Shown here in pieces: positions 34,436 through 45,986 of a stretch of 64,000 bases of DNA. The stretch is from Auriscalpium vulgare. Its lineage: Eukaryota; Basidiomycota; Agaricomycetes; Russulales; Auriscalpiaceae. The stretch spans positions 558,001 through 622,000 of the forward strand of contig JAHBBC010000007.1 of assembly GCA_019915015.1 (NCBI GenBank), in the 5' to 3' direction. Within the stretch, counting starts at the first letter, position 1; every line of letters starts with the position of its first letter. The notes under the pieces are model-generated. The model was not told where the DNA came from and did no database searches. It saw nothing but the letters and a program-made list of their open reading frames with translations. The translations under genes were made by a program, and so were the position numbers.

Positions 34436-35832
34436 ATGGACCGCCGCCTGCACTCGGAGCGGTCGACCGAGGCGCCGATGGACTTCCAGTTCACCTCGCG
34501 CCCCAACGCCGACCTCACGCCCGCCTGGAAAGCCGACTCCCCCCAAAAACGTACGCCCTCCCTCCCTCCCTCCCCCGCCCATCCAGCTCACCCGCGCAGG
34601 CCCACACACGGACCTGACCCCGCCCAGCACGCCGTCGTCCTTCCCGTCCTTCCGCACGACGCCCGCCGCGCCGTTCATCTTCCACGCGGGCGCGCCGCCG
34701 CCGCCGGGCACGCCGCACGCGCACGCATGGGCGCCGCCCGACGCGTTCTCGCCCGCGACGATCTTCCCCGCGCCCGCGCCCGAGCTGCGCGACGTCGACA
34801 TGGGCGAGGCGAGCCCGCTGCAGGCCGAGGCGGAGCGGCCGGTCGCGCTCGGCGCGATGCGGCGCGTGTACAAGGCGCGCGTGGGGCGGCGCGTGCGCCG
34901 GCGGCGCCGGGAGGAGGAGGAGGACGCGAGCGAGGAGAGCGAGGGGAGCGCGAGCGATGAGGGCGACGCGGCGGGGGCGGTGGGCAGGCGCAGCGCGAGC
35001 CCGCGCAAGGCGCGCGTGCAGAAGACGTCGCACCACTACACGCTGAACATGCCGTCGCCGAGCGCGGGGCGCACGGACACGCCGTATATGCTGCTTGGGT
35101 GAGTGTGCGCTCGCGGTGCGCCCGCGCAGCCAGCTGACGTGCGCGCGCAGATATCTGCAGTTCTTCTTCAACCTGTCGCTCATCCTGCTGTTCTTGTACC
35201 TTGTGGTGCAGTTCATCCTGACGGTGCAGCGCGACGTCGAGGAGCGCGTGACCGAGTACTCGATGGGTGCGTGCCACAGCTGGGCGCCGCACACTGACTG
35301 ACACTGGGTGCAGAGATCGTGCAGGAGATCGCGAACTGCGCGGTGGAGTACAAGGCGAACCTGTGCGGCGGGAGCCCGGTGCCGGCGATGGTGCGGCAGT
35401 GCGGGGCCTGGGAGACGTGCATGAACCGCGACCCGACGATTGTCGGGCGGGCGAAGGTCGGCGCGGAGCTCATCGCGGAGGTCGTGAACGGGTTCGTCGA
35501 GCCCATCAGCTGGAAGACCCTCGTGCGCCGCCTCCCTCCCCCTCTACACGGACGTGCACCGCTAACGAACGGGGCTGGCACAGGCGTTCACGCTGAGCTC
35601 GCTCGCGTTTCTGACGATCTTTATCAACACGCTGCTGTCGCTGTACCGCACACGCCTGCAGCCGGCCGCCGCGCCGCCGCCGCCGCCCGCACACGCGCCG
35701 CCGTTTGGGCTGCCGCACGCGCCGGGGCCGTACGTGGAGAGCGCGGGGTGGAGTGCGCCGGCGTGGGATGCGTCGGGGGCGCCGAGCCGGCGCCGGCGGC
35801 TGGAGGGCGGGCTGGCGGCGAAGATCCAGTGA
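34436..35832 (+). CDS. Brl1/Brr6-like nuclear envelope protein
   Basis: The N-terminal half is disordered, Pro-rich and basic/acidic (VRRRRREEEEDASEE). The C-terminal half contains the disulfide-bridge nucleocytoplasmic transport domain: a transmembrane helix (YLQFFFNLSLILLFLYLVVQ), a lumenal segment with four Cys (NCAVEYKANLC, then QCGAWETC), and a second transmembrane helix (AFTLSSLAFLTIFINTLLSL). Brl1/Brr6 proteins act in nuclear pore biogenesis and nuclear-envelope lipid homeostasis, and the four Cys form the conserved bridges. Introns are short; one splits PYMLLG/YLQFF. Stop at 35830-35832. Confidence 0.85.
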
Positions 35833-37378
35833 GCGGACCATGTATCATTATTCTATGCGCATGCACATGACACTGTCGCGCCGGGGTGTGGGGCTGGCTG
35901 TCGTGCCTCGGTGGGAAGAAGCCGCCAACGCTAAATCGAGGAGCTGCTTATCGTGTGGCGGACAGCTGTCTGGCCTCGAATCGCCCGTGTCACTGTCACG
36001 CTGCCTGCTGCCCGGGGATCCGCGCCCGCAGCCTATGCATGCAGCGCGCGTCCGCGCCTGAGCGTGTTTGGCAGCCTGACAGGTCATGCTGTGGGCGGGC
36101 GTCATGGGGACGTCCGTGTGTGCTGGCGCGCGGCTGCGAGCTGGCGGGTCTGGCGGGCGGAGGAGGCGGACGCGTCATCGAAGCATCAATTACTTTGTAT
36201 GACTGGCACACGTCGCGGTCGGACTCTGAGAGACAGCTTCCGCGGGGTTCGACGTCCCACGGGCTTTGGCTGGAGGGGCGTGGGCTCCGGTGCGCAGGCG
36301 CATGGGAGTGCCGCTAGTTGCCGGGGCGATCGTGTATGCGATGATGATCGCCAGCCGTCGGCGATTGTAGGGCCACACACACACGCACGCCCGAGATGGC
36401 GGCGCACACGCAGCGCCGATGCATCTGCCCAAGCATCCCTCGTGTGCCCGGCATCTCCCACCGGCACTTCACTTTAGGCTCCCTCCAATCCGCTGCCAGC
36501 CCCTGCCCCACCGTGGGCGCGGCCCTGCGGTGTCCTCGCGGTCGCGGCGGGTCTCAGATCGACTTGGAGTTTCTCCGCGGCGGGGTAGAGCAGCCCTGGC
36601 GCTCGGATGCGCGGGCCTGGATGGCGCGGCGCCGTGATAGACGGCGAGATCGCGCGCGCGATGGCTGCGCGACCAGGGCCGGGCGCGCTTCGAATTCTGA
36701 CGGACTGCAGCGCTGACATATCATAGAGTTCGCGCGCCTCGTAAAGGAACTTGGTGCGCTGGAAGAGAAGATCGATCGCGGACTTACTGCACGCGCCCTT
36801 TGCGTCCGCCCACATGCCCCTGCGACCTGATTCGGGCCCTCGCTGCAAATTGCCCCGCCACATGCAGCGCGCCTTCTCGCCCTGCCTTCGATTTAGCTAT
36901 CGGCTCCCGCGGGCTCCGCGTCCGCATGCAGTATATGAGCCTTCGAGACGCCTGACTGCGCGTCTGTCACGGCGTGTACCCAGAATCGAACGGAACACAC
37001 AAGTGATCTGCATCCGGGCACGCGACTGGGGCAAGCGTACGCGGTAGACGTCAATGTGTAGCGCATGCATGGACCCACCGCTACAGTGCCCGCTGTCAGT
37101 CGCCTCGGGGTCAGCTGCGAGCCGTGGCTGCCGTGATCAACCGCGGCGCCGCGAACAAAGATCGAAGCGATGGACTGTGTGCACACTGCGACGAGCGCTG
37201 GGCGGCTCTGGAGCCCCATCAATGCATGATCAAGCTCTATAATCCATCGAGATATGAAAGTGAGCAAATGATATGGAAGTGAACAGAAGAAGCGGCGGTG
37301 CGAGGAAGCGGCTATGCGAGGATCTAGTGCGTAGTCGCTGTCGCCAAAGAGACGGAGAGACGGACGGCAGGGTATATG
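35833..37378. other. Gene-free 1.5 kb
   Basis: GC-rich; many spurious overlapping frames but no recognisable protein on either strand. Confidence 0.4.
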
Positions 37379-37744
37379 TTATTTTCCGCCGCCACTGCTG
37401 GCCGCCTTCTCCTCCTCCTTTTTCTGCACAGCAAAGGCGTGGTCAGTGGACGGCGCGGCAGCGGGCGAGGGACGGCGCACGCACCTTCTGCTTCGCACGC
37501 AGGATCTCCGCGTCGCTGCACAACGAACACGGGGTCAGTGCCCTCGGCGGGCGTGACGGGGCGGTCACTCACGCTTCCTTGCGCTTTGCGAGGGTGCTCG
37601 CGCTCTCCTTGGGCTTCGTCTTCCCGGCCGCGGCCTTCTTCTGCGCCTTGAGGCGGTCCGTCTCGCGCTGGTTGCCCCCTGCGCGCAGCGGGTGGGTCAG
37701 CGGCCCTGGGCCCGGGGAGCAGCAGCGGGGCACGTACGGGTCAT
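37379..37744 (-). CDS. SERF/4F5-family small basic protein
   Basis: Four exons: 37738-37744 (only 7 nt, ATG ACC C), 37573-37678, 37485-37515 and 37379-37423, giving 62 aa. It opens MTRGNQRETDRLKAQKKAAA, the hallmark of the 4F5/SERF family (small EDRK-rich factor), and ends in a Lys-rich tail (KKEEEKAASSGGGK). SERF proteins are small, charged and disordered; animal members modulate amyloid aggregation and bind nucleic acid. The gene is easily missed because no exon exceeds 106 nt. Confidence 0.85.
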
Positions 37745-38438
37745 CGCGGTGCAGAAAACGGTGTGAGAGGGCGTGCGCCGCGCCACGTAAGCTCGTCGAG
37801 GATCGCGGCGTCACACCGGCTGTCACGGTCACGGCCGGGCGTATGACGCGTGGCGGCGAGGCGGATCTGAGATCGGTGCCACGCATATGCCATATCTGAT
37901 GCAGATGGGCGACGACACATCGGGGCCCGGGCAGCCGGGCGGCAGCCGGTGAGTGGCCGGCGCGCAAACGACGCGCGCTGCTGCGCTGCATTTTTCTTTA
38001 GACTGCCGCCCGCCGCTTCCGTGATGCTGATCTGGGGCGCCCCTAAACCTGACAACGACATTGCTGCCGTACGGGCTTCCATTCGAGAACGCGCGTTGGC
38101 CGGGGAGGGTGACACTGGCACTGACACAAGCCTGGCCCGTGCTCTAATGCACGACGCCCAGGGCGGGCGGCGGTGACCTAAGCCGATGGGATGGGAGCGA
38201 CCAGGAACCGCGCAGGCGAACGAATGGTGCGTTTACGGAAAAGGGTAGACGCGCGCGCCGCTGACTCGAGTCCGCGCTCGATCGCCGGTGTTTCTCTCTG
38301 CGCCGCGTGTGGGCATGACGAGAACCCGCCGCGGGGATCTCAGACAACTCCCAACGGCGCACAGCACCACACCCCTCCTCCCACCTCTCCCCCAAGCAGC
38401 TCCCCATCCCCAGCCCCCGCCCCCCGTCCCCCCCGCCC
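37745..38438. promoter_or_regulatory. Divergent upstream region of SERF and CYC8
   Basis: Contains the start of the CYC8 gene, which I cannot fix. A frame without ATG is open from 38319 into the first recognised CYC8 exon; an additional 5' exon is likely here. Confidence 0.4.
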
Positions 38439-41400
38439 ATCCAGAAGCTCAACGACGCCAACGAGCAGACATGGCTCGTCATAGGTAACCGTCTCGCCGT
38501 CTCGCCCGCCGGCCTGAGCTGAGAGCGCCCGCAGGCAGTGTCGCCGAGCAAATGGGCGATCTGGAACACGCGGTCACCGCCTATGAGAACGCGCTCCGCC
38601 ACAACCCTATGTCTATTCCGGGCCTGACACAGGTCGCTGGAATTGCTCGGATCAAGGAGAACTATCCAATGGTGCGTGCCGTCCCCGCGGCTATGTCCGG
38701 CCGTCCCCTTGCTGACTCAGCGCCGCCAGGCCGTCGACTACTTTCAGCGTGTCCTCAATCTCCAGCAGGACAACGGCGAGATATGGAGTGCCCTCGGTAC
38801 GTTTCTGTGCGCAAAGAACCCTTGCGCCCATGCTCACCACACGCTGCAGGCCATTGTTATCTCATGCAGGACGACCTCCAGAAGGCGTACTCCGCCTATC
38901 AACACGCCTTGTACTCGCTGCCGAATCCCAAGGTAACCCCGATCTTGTTCTCAATCTCCGCGCTACTCACACCTTCTTGTATCAGGAGAACCCGAAGCTC
39001 TGGTATGGCATTGGTATTCTCTACGATCGCTACGGTTCTCTGGACAACGCCGAGGAGGCGTTTTCCTCCGTTCTCAAAATGGACCAAGGTTTGTTGGCCC
39101 TTGTTCTTCGTCACACGCCACCTCCCCCTCACATCGGCACATCTAGAGTTCGACAAGTCCAACGAGGTCCTCTTCCGCCTCGGCATCATCTACAAGCAGC
39201 AGACCAAGTACAATGACTCCCTGCGCTGCTTCGATCGGATTATTCGCAATCCGCCAAGCCCCCTCGCGAATGCCGACATCTGGTTCCAGATAGGCCATGT
39301 CTATGAACAGCAGGGAGACGTAAGCATCCGCGCTGCCTCCACCTGTCGTCGCGTGCTCATCTCCGCGTAGCACATTCGCGCCCGCGAAGCGTACGAACAC
39401 GTCGTGCAGGAGAACCCCGCCCACGCTAAGGTTCTGCAGCAGCTTGGATGGCTGTACCATCAGGACGGCCCCAACTTCCAGAACCAGGACGTCGCCATTC
39501 AGTACCTCACCAAGTCGCTTGAAGCCGGTAAGCTTCCTTGCGGCCCTGATTTAGTCGCCGCTTGTCTCACGCCCGTGCAGATCCCGCAGATGCCCAGAGC
39601 TGGTATTTACTCGGCCGCGCCTACATGGCCGGCCAGAAATACAACAAGGCTTACGAGGCCTATCAACAGGCTGTGTATCGTGACGGTCGCAATCCCACGT
39701 TCTGGTGCTCCATCGGCGTCCTCTACTTCCAGATCAACCAGTACCGCGACGCACTCGATGCCTACTCCCGTGCCATCCGGATCAACCCTTACATCCCTGA
39801 AGTGTGGTTCGACCTCGGGAGCCTCTACGAGAGCTGCAACAACCAGATCGGAGACGCGATTGATGCCTACGCCCGCGCTGCGGAGCTCGACCCTAACAAT
39901 CAGGCGATCACCCAGCGGCTGTCGCTCCTGCGCCACTCCCAGGCGACCGGGGCACAGCTGCCTGCTGCGCCTGCGCCTCAGGACGTACATCCCACCGCGT
40001 ATGCGAGCGCTGTCGCTCCGCCACCAGGTCTCGGCGGACTGCCTCTGCTCCTCCAGCCTGGGCCTGGCTCTCGCCCTGCTTTCCGCGCGGACTCGCGTGG
40101 CCCTGGCGGCGACCACCTCCCGCCTCCCCCCATGCCGACGTCCGCCACCAACGCGTCGCCTGCGCCGTTCCGCGGAGGGCCTCCTCCCCCTGTCGTGATC
40201 GACGAGTCGCGCCGCGGGCCGTCACACACGCCGCTCGCCCCCATGGACGTAGATCACATTCCTCCTCCAGGCCGCGAGGGCCCTGGCGGGTACCCACCGC
40301 CCCCAGGACGCGAGATGCCCGGCCGCAACATGTCCCTCCTGCTCCACCCTGCGCCCGCGCCCCATGAGCCCGAGGTGATGCGCGGCGCGCCGCCCCACCC
40401 GCGCGACGCCTACTACCGCCGTGCATCGCGTGCCCCTTCGGCGCCGCCCTCGCCCCCGCCGCTTGTCGGCCGCCCTCGCTCCCCGGGGCCGTCGCCTTAC
40501 CAGAACTACAACCAGGGCGGACGCCCGCCGGTCGTGCCTGCACAGATGGGCGCCCACAGCCGCTCCCCGCAGGTCTACCCCCGCGAGCCCGGCCCCCCCG
40601 TCGACCGCGATCCTGGCTGGGAGCGTCGCGAGTGGGAGCGCCGCCCGCTGCGCCCCGGTGCCGACTACCCACCGCACCAGGGGTCGTACTACCCCCCGCG
40701 CGGCCCGTCGCCGCCCCGCCGCGCGCACAGCCCGCGCAGCATGATGCAGGACCGCACGCCGCCGCAGACGTCGCCGATGTCCGCGCACCCGCAGCCGCCG
40801 CGCGGCTACTGGGACGCGCGCGGTCCGCCGCCTGGTCCCCAGCACACGTCGCCGCCGCCCGGCTCCGAGCGCGGCGGCCTGCGCGCCGAGTCGCTGCACC
40901 CGGAGCGCGAGATCCTGCTGGACCACCGCGCGGGCGGGAGGATGTACGACTCGCCGGCGGAGAGCTCGCGCATGGCGGCGCGCAACAACCCGCCGCCGCC
41001 GCCGTTCGTCGGGAGCAACGTGCGCGGGTCCGAGAGCCCGCACATCGCGCAGCACCAGGCCGGCTCGCCCGCGGAGTACAAGGATCGCAGGCGGCGTGGC
41101 GTGAAGGAGAAGGAGGTGGAGGTGCCCGCGCCCGCGCCGCCGGAGCCGCTGAAGAAGGAGCGCAAGAAGCGCAAGGCGGCGACGCAGCAGCAGCAGCAGC
41201 AGCCACAGCAGCAGCGCAGGCTGGAGGAGGGCGGGCGCGACGACACGCCGAAGCCGTACGCGGACGCGCGCGGGCAGCCGCTCAACCAGGCGCCGCCGTT
41301 CAAGGTCGCGGTGGGGTACTCCGCGAAGAGGAACGACTCGCCCGAGCCGGGGAGCTCGAACGGCTCCGCGTCGGTCACGCGCTCCGTGCAGCCGTCGCCG

Positions 41401-42105
41401 ACGAGTGCCGCGCCCATGCCGCCCGTCCGCGCGCTCGACGAGGAGTACGACGAGGGCGTCGCGGAGACGCTGATGGGCCTCGCGGCCGGCGGCTTCCACG
41501 GGAGCATGAGCGGGCCCGCGCACCCGCCCGCGCCGCGCCCGGTCTCGCGCTCGCCGTCCGTGCGCTCGCACCGCGGTTCCGTCTCGTCGACGCGCTCGCA
41601 CCATACGCCGCCCGGCACGCTCGCGGGGGGCAGCGGGCCGCTGAAGCGCCCGCTCAGCCCTGCGGACGACGGCGAGGCGAGCAAGCGCACGAAGATGGAG
41701 GCGCCATCCGCGGGCCGCCGCGGGTCGTCGCCGATGCCCTCGCGCCCGTCGCCGATGCCGTTCCACAAGCAGACGACGTCGACGTCGCGCTCGCCGCCGC
41801 ACGAGAGAACGAAGCACGCGAGCTACCCGTCGAGCCCGCAGCTCCCCGCGGTGCTCCCGCCGCACCCGCGCCCGCTCGGCGCGGGCCTGTCGTCCGCGGT
41901 CGCGCTGCCGCCGATCGCGACGCTCTCGCCCGCGTCGACGGCGCCGTCGCCGCCCGCAAGGGAGCAGGAGCGCAGGACGCCGGAGCATGGCCGCTCGCCG
42001 TCGACGTCGTCGCCGGCGCCGTCGCGCGGGAAGCTCTCGGACATGATGAACCCCACGCCGCCGTCGGCGAAGATAGCCTCGACGCCGTCGAGTAACGACA
42101 ACTAG
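38439..42105 (+). CDS. SSN6: CYC8/SSN6-type TPR transcriptional corepressor (5' end unresolved)
   Basis: The earliest recognised exon encodes IQKLNDANEQTWLVI, which splices into GSVAEQMGDLEHAVTAYENA. About ten TPR units follow across short exons (AVDYFQRVLNLQQDNGEIW, HCYLMQDDLQKAYSAYQHAL, EFDKSNEVLFRLGIIYKQQ, DPADAQSWYLLGRAYMAGQ), then one long exon from about 39579 to the stop at 42103-42105. That exon holds a Pro-rich region of about 700 aa with a short polyQ at 41184-41214. In yeast, Cyc8 with Tup1 is the general corepressor, recruiting histone deacetylases; the TPR part binds Tup1 and DNA-bound repressors. The first coding ATG lies upstream and was not identified. Confidence 0.88.
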
Positions 42106-43537
42106 ATTTCCGTTTCCTCTCCATTTTTCGTCTGCCATCTTGTCTCTCGTTTCTCGCATTGCACGTTCCGTTCTGTATCCGCGTCGTCTGTTTCTTGTCT
42201 GTCGTCGCACGTCTTGCGCTCGTTATCATGCTTTTTTGCCCATGCAGTCCGGACTCTGTTTAGTTGCATCCACATATCACGTACATACACATCAGCGTTC
42301 TTGGCGAGTTGAGAATCGAAGCAGTTCCATGTCGTAAGAGCTATATGCCTTATGGCTGTTTTCGTTGCAGTGTAGCGCGAGCGTACTTAGAGCCGCATAA
42401 GGTATGTGGGCTGCCGGATATGGGCATGCCGCCGGCGTGCTGCTGCGTGCTGCTGCCTGGCAACCGCGCCTGCGTCGCTCGCAATCCCCGTGCGGATCTC
42501 CGCTCGGACCGCTCGGCGCTCGCACACCACCCAAACATCAAACTGGAACATGTCTGACATGTTCTGATGTCCCTGTAGGGGCGGCCAGGCGAGCTAGGGT
42601 TCGGCATCTCGACACTCCAGGCCCCAGGGATGATTTCCCCACCTGGACGCGATCGGATCCAGATGTGCGTTTCCTCATACTATGTGTATGTATGTATCTC
42701 TCCCAATTGTGTGTGTTTCCATATGATTGATACGCAGATGCAGATGCATCTCCAGCTGGATGGCATCGGTCTGTTGATCACATGTGAATCGTGTTCGCTG
42801 TTGGACGCCGGGCGGGATGAAGGAAACGCCGATCTGTTGGCGAGGTGTTGTGGGTGCGTGAACCATGTGGGCACAGAGGCCCAGGGCGCGGTCAGTTCCT
42901 TGTCGCCAGGGCCGTATATATCTGCGCCGTCACTTGTCGCACGTCGGGTGCTCTGGCGTACGTACATACGTACGTGCTAAATTAGCATGGGCACACAACT
43001 GTGGTACTGGGTGATGCGGGGCGTCGACGCCACACGAACAGCACTAGATGCTAACTAACCATCTTCATTTATTTAACGTACGGCGGGCCCGCGCGGAGGC
43101 GATCAGAAAGCTAGAACGCTTCCGTACTATATCTTGAATGCACTGGATAACTCATTGAACGTCAATTATGAGCTCTGGGGCACGTATGGACTTATGTCCA
43201 GAGTTGGCGCCTGACGGAAGCCACACGGCGGCGGGCCGTGCGGACTCCGGAGCCTGCCGCGTGCAGCGTGCGCAGAGTGGACCCGAAAATGGAAAGGCTT
43301 GTCGACGTCGCTGCCGACGAGCCCGCACGCAGTCCACGACCGTCGCGCGCTCTCTCGGACCCGCCACCCCTTCAAGCCTATACCTGCTCTCTCGCTCTAA
43401 TATCCACTACTTTCGATTCTAGTGAGTGCCGTGCGCCCGTGCCGCAGACACGATTCGGTGATGCTGACCGACTCCGCGCGCCAGACCAACAGATGCGCAT
43501 GCGAGTTTTGTGCTAGTCGACGCCGCCTGCTATTGAC
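42106..43537. other. Gene-free 1.4 kb
   Basis: 3' region of CYC8 and promoter of the ERF4-type gene. No supported coding sequence. Confidence 0.4.
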
Positions 43538-44745
43538 ATGGAGAATGCTGTTGCTGCGCCCGCCCTCGCCCCGTCGCCCGCACCCCCCACGCCGCCGCCG
43601 AAGGATGTGTCGCCGCTAGAGCGCACGATCGACATCGCGCCGCCGCGTGACGCGGCGTCGTCGAGCGCGCCGCAGGACGAGCCCGCGCCCTTGATGCGCA
43701 TCCTCGGCGTGAACTACGTGCCCGAGCCCGCGGAGGACGGCGCCCGCGTGGAGGCCTCGAGCGGCGAGGCGGTGGACTTGGACTTGGAGGGCGACGGGAG
43801 CGAGGGCGGGGGCGGCCGGCGGACGGACGTGCACCCGCTGCGGCTCGACATCCACCCGCCGTCGCCGCCGCCGTGGGAGGTCATCGTGCCGCCGTCGACG
43901 AACGGGCACGGCTTCGGGAACTCGGACTGGCACAGCTCGCAGCACGAGACGGCCTCGTTTCACAAGAAGAACGCGTGCGTCCGCCCGCCCTCCTTGCAGT
44001 CCATTTTTGCTGACGGGTGTGCGCTGAGCAGTGCGCGGCGCATGATCCCCAAGTCGTCGTATTACTTTGGGCCGCCTGCAGCGGGCTCGGCGTACGGCAC
44101 GCCGCCCGTGGGCCAGCTTGGCGTGCACCACCCCCGCGAGATCGTGCGCGTCGAGCGCGACTACTCCGGCGGCGAGGTCATGCAGTTCGCGCCTACATAT
44201 CCGCTCGAGTTCGACCGCCGCGTGCGTGTTCCCCGCGCTGTGTCGTCTCGGATTACAAGTGAGAAACTGACTAAGGCGCGCGATGACAGATCACGCCAAC
44301 CCAGTTTCTGGAGAGTATAAATGCGATGAACGAGATCCTCATTTCCGCACATAGCTTGCGACACTCGCTTCTGGACAACTTGGTGGATATTCTATCGCTG
44401 CGCGCGGCCAGGCTCGTGGTGTCGACGCATTATGAGCGGGTGCGTCGTGTGTTCCTTGTAGAAGGGTGTTTGCTCACAATGGACATGCGTTGCAGGAAAT
44501 GCGGCGGTTGAAGTTTCTCATAGACGACCTGAACCGGGATTTATACAACCCTGTTGGGCTCCACATTCTTTGGCCTCGGTCCGTTGGGTTTTTATTTGTG
44601 AGTCTCATTACCCGAGAATGGGCTCATTTCTGACGCCGCACGTCCACCTTGCCTCGCCGCCAGCTCGAGATCGAGTACTACGTAAGTTGGCATTCTAGCC
44701 CGTCCTATCCTCCCCCGCAATCTGAGACATTCCTCCCCGCAGTGA
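43538..44745 (+). CDS. ERF4/Golgin-A7-type palmitoyltransferase subunit
   Basis: Exons 43538-44221, 44290-44439, 44496-44597, 44664-44681 and 44743-44745, giving 318 aa. A disordered Pro/Asp-rich half is followed by the ERF4 domain: REIVRVERDYSGGEVMQF, then ITPTQFLESINAMNEILISA, HYER-EMRRLKFLIDDLNRDL, YNPVGLHILWPR and LEIEYY. In yeast Erf4 with the DHHC enzyme Erf2 palmitoylates Ras at the ER. The last exon consists of the TGA stop directly after a splice acceptor, so the final residues EYY are set by splicing. Strong family match. Confidence 0.88.
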
Positions 44746-45986
44746 CCCGACGGACACCTGCATTTGCCTTTCGTGCATTCCTCGGAAGCGCATGCTGGTG
44801 TGCTGCTGGCTTCTGTCTCACTTGTTCTGAATTGCGGGTCTCGTCGTGTCTCGTTTGAATTCAGTTCATCACCCTACCCTATCCGCCTCATTAATTCTGC
44901 GCATCCGCTATCCGTTCATCGTATACTCTTCACTGCAGTCAGCTGTGACCTTCTGTCGTAATGCAAACCCGGTTCTTCCCCCCGCCAGCTTGGCAGCGTC
45001 GCACGGCCGGTTCGTGGAAGCTCGACGTAGCCTATCGGGGCTGCTGCCCCTATCCCTGCCTCCGTCGGTCCAGGAGGCTTCCGGTGGTCTGTGGGGTCAT
45101 GCACCCAGGTGCGCCTGGTCCTTCGGTGCGTCCCCTGATTTGGTCGTTGCGCCATGCAACTCAAATTACAGTCTGGCGCCGGAACGTGATGGAAGGTCCG
45201 GAAGACGTGCCAGGCCGCGTCAGCCTGGCATGCCGCCTGGCGCCCTGCGGCTGAGATCGAGTGCGCGTCCCTTTGCGAGGACTGCCACCGGAGGGTAGCG
45301 GCCGATGCGAGGCGAGACTGCTGTGGGATCGGAGGACGCGGTGTTCGAGGGAGGCCCGTGGTGGACGGACGCGCGCCTCGATGAGTCGCCGGGGGGCCTG
45401 CGAAGACGTTGCCAGCACCGTTCTTGCCCGGTTAAGTACCTGAAGGACTGCGCAGACGCATGGGTACGTTGAGGAGTGTCTGCTATGTAGACGAGGAGGA
45501 ACAGAGCGGTGCTGCTGCAGAGGATCGGGCGCGTCTCGGGCACGGGCTGATGAGTCAGCCAATCTGCCGGCGTCTACCCGCCCGATCCACATCGGTCCGA
45601 TATGCGACCCGACGCTGTCCGACTCGACCAACGTCTCAGCTTGGTCTCAGCTTGGCCTCAGCTAGCCCAAGCTGTGCTAGAGTTGCTGTGCTGTTCGGGT
45701 TGGAGGGGGAATAAGGATCAAGGGACCGTCGGCAAGGCGAGGGACGTCCGTGGACCTGTGGGAAAATGGACCATGCAGCAGGCGCTTGGTCAGCATAGCG
45801 GGAGGATGATGCAGCCGCGGGTTTGCGCCTCTCACCCGCCTGCCTCCCGCCTTCATCTCCCTCAAAGCTCTCCCTGTCATCTCCCCTGCGCCTCCTCGTC
45901 GCTCTCTCCCCACCGACCGATCGGTCTCCTGGCTCATCGCGGGCTTGTCTTGCATTCCCCTCCTCACCTCCCTGACTAAGCCGCCA
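44746..45986. other. Gene-free 1.2 kb
   Basis: Promoter region of the bZIP gene. A long pyrimidine-rich leader is visible before 45987; nothing else is supported. Confidence 0.4.

Noticed and set aside
36893..37057. Possible tRNA around the GTTCGATTC-like text on the minus strand
   Set aside because: I could not pair acceptor, D and anticodon arms around it.
40222..42210. Minus-strand 662-aa ORF opposite the CYC8 long exon
   Set aside because: It is almost entirely Arg/Ala, as expected from the antisense of a Pro/Ser-rich GC-rich exon. CYC8 on the + strand is certain.
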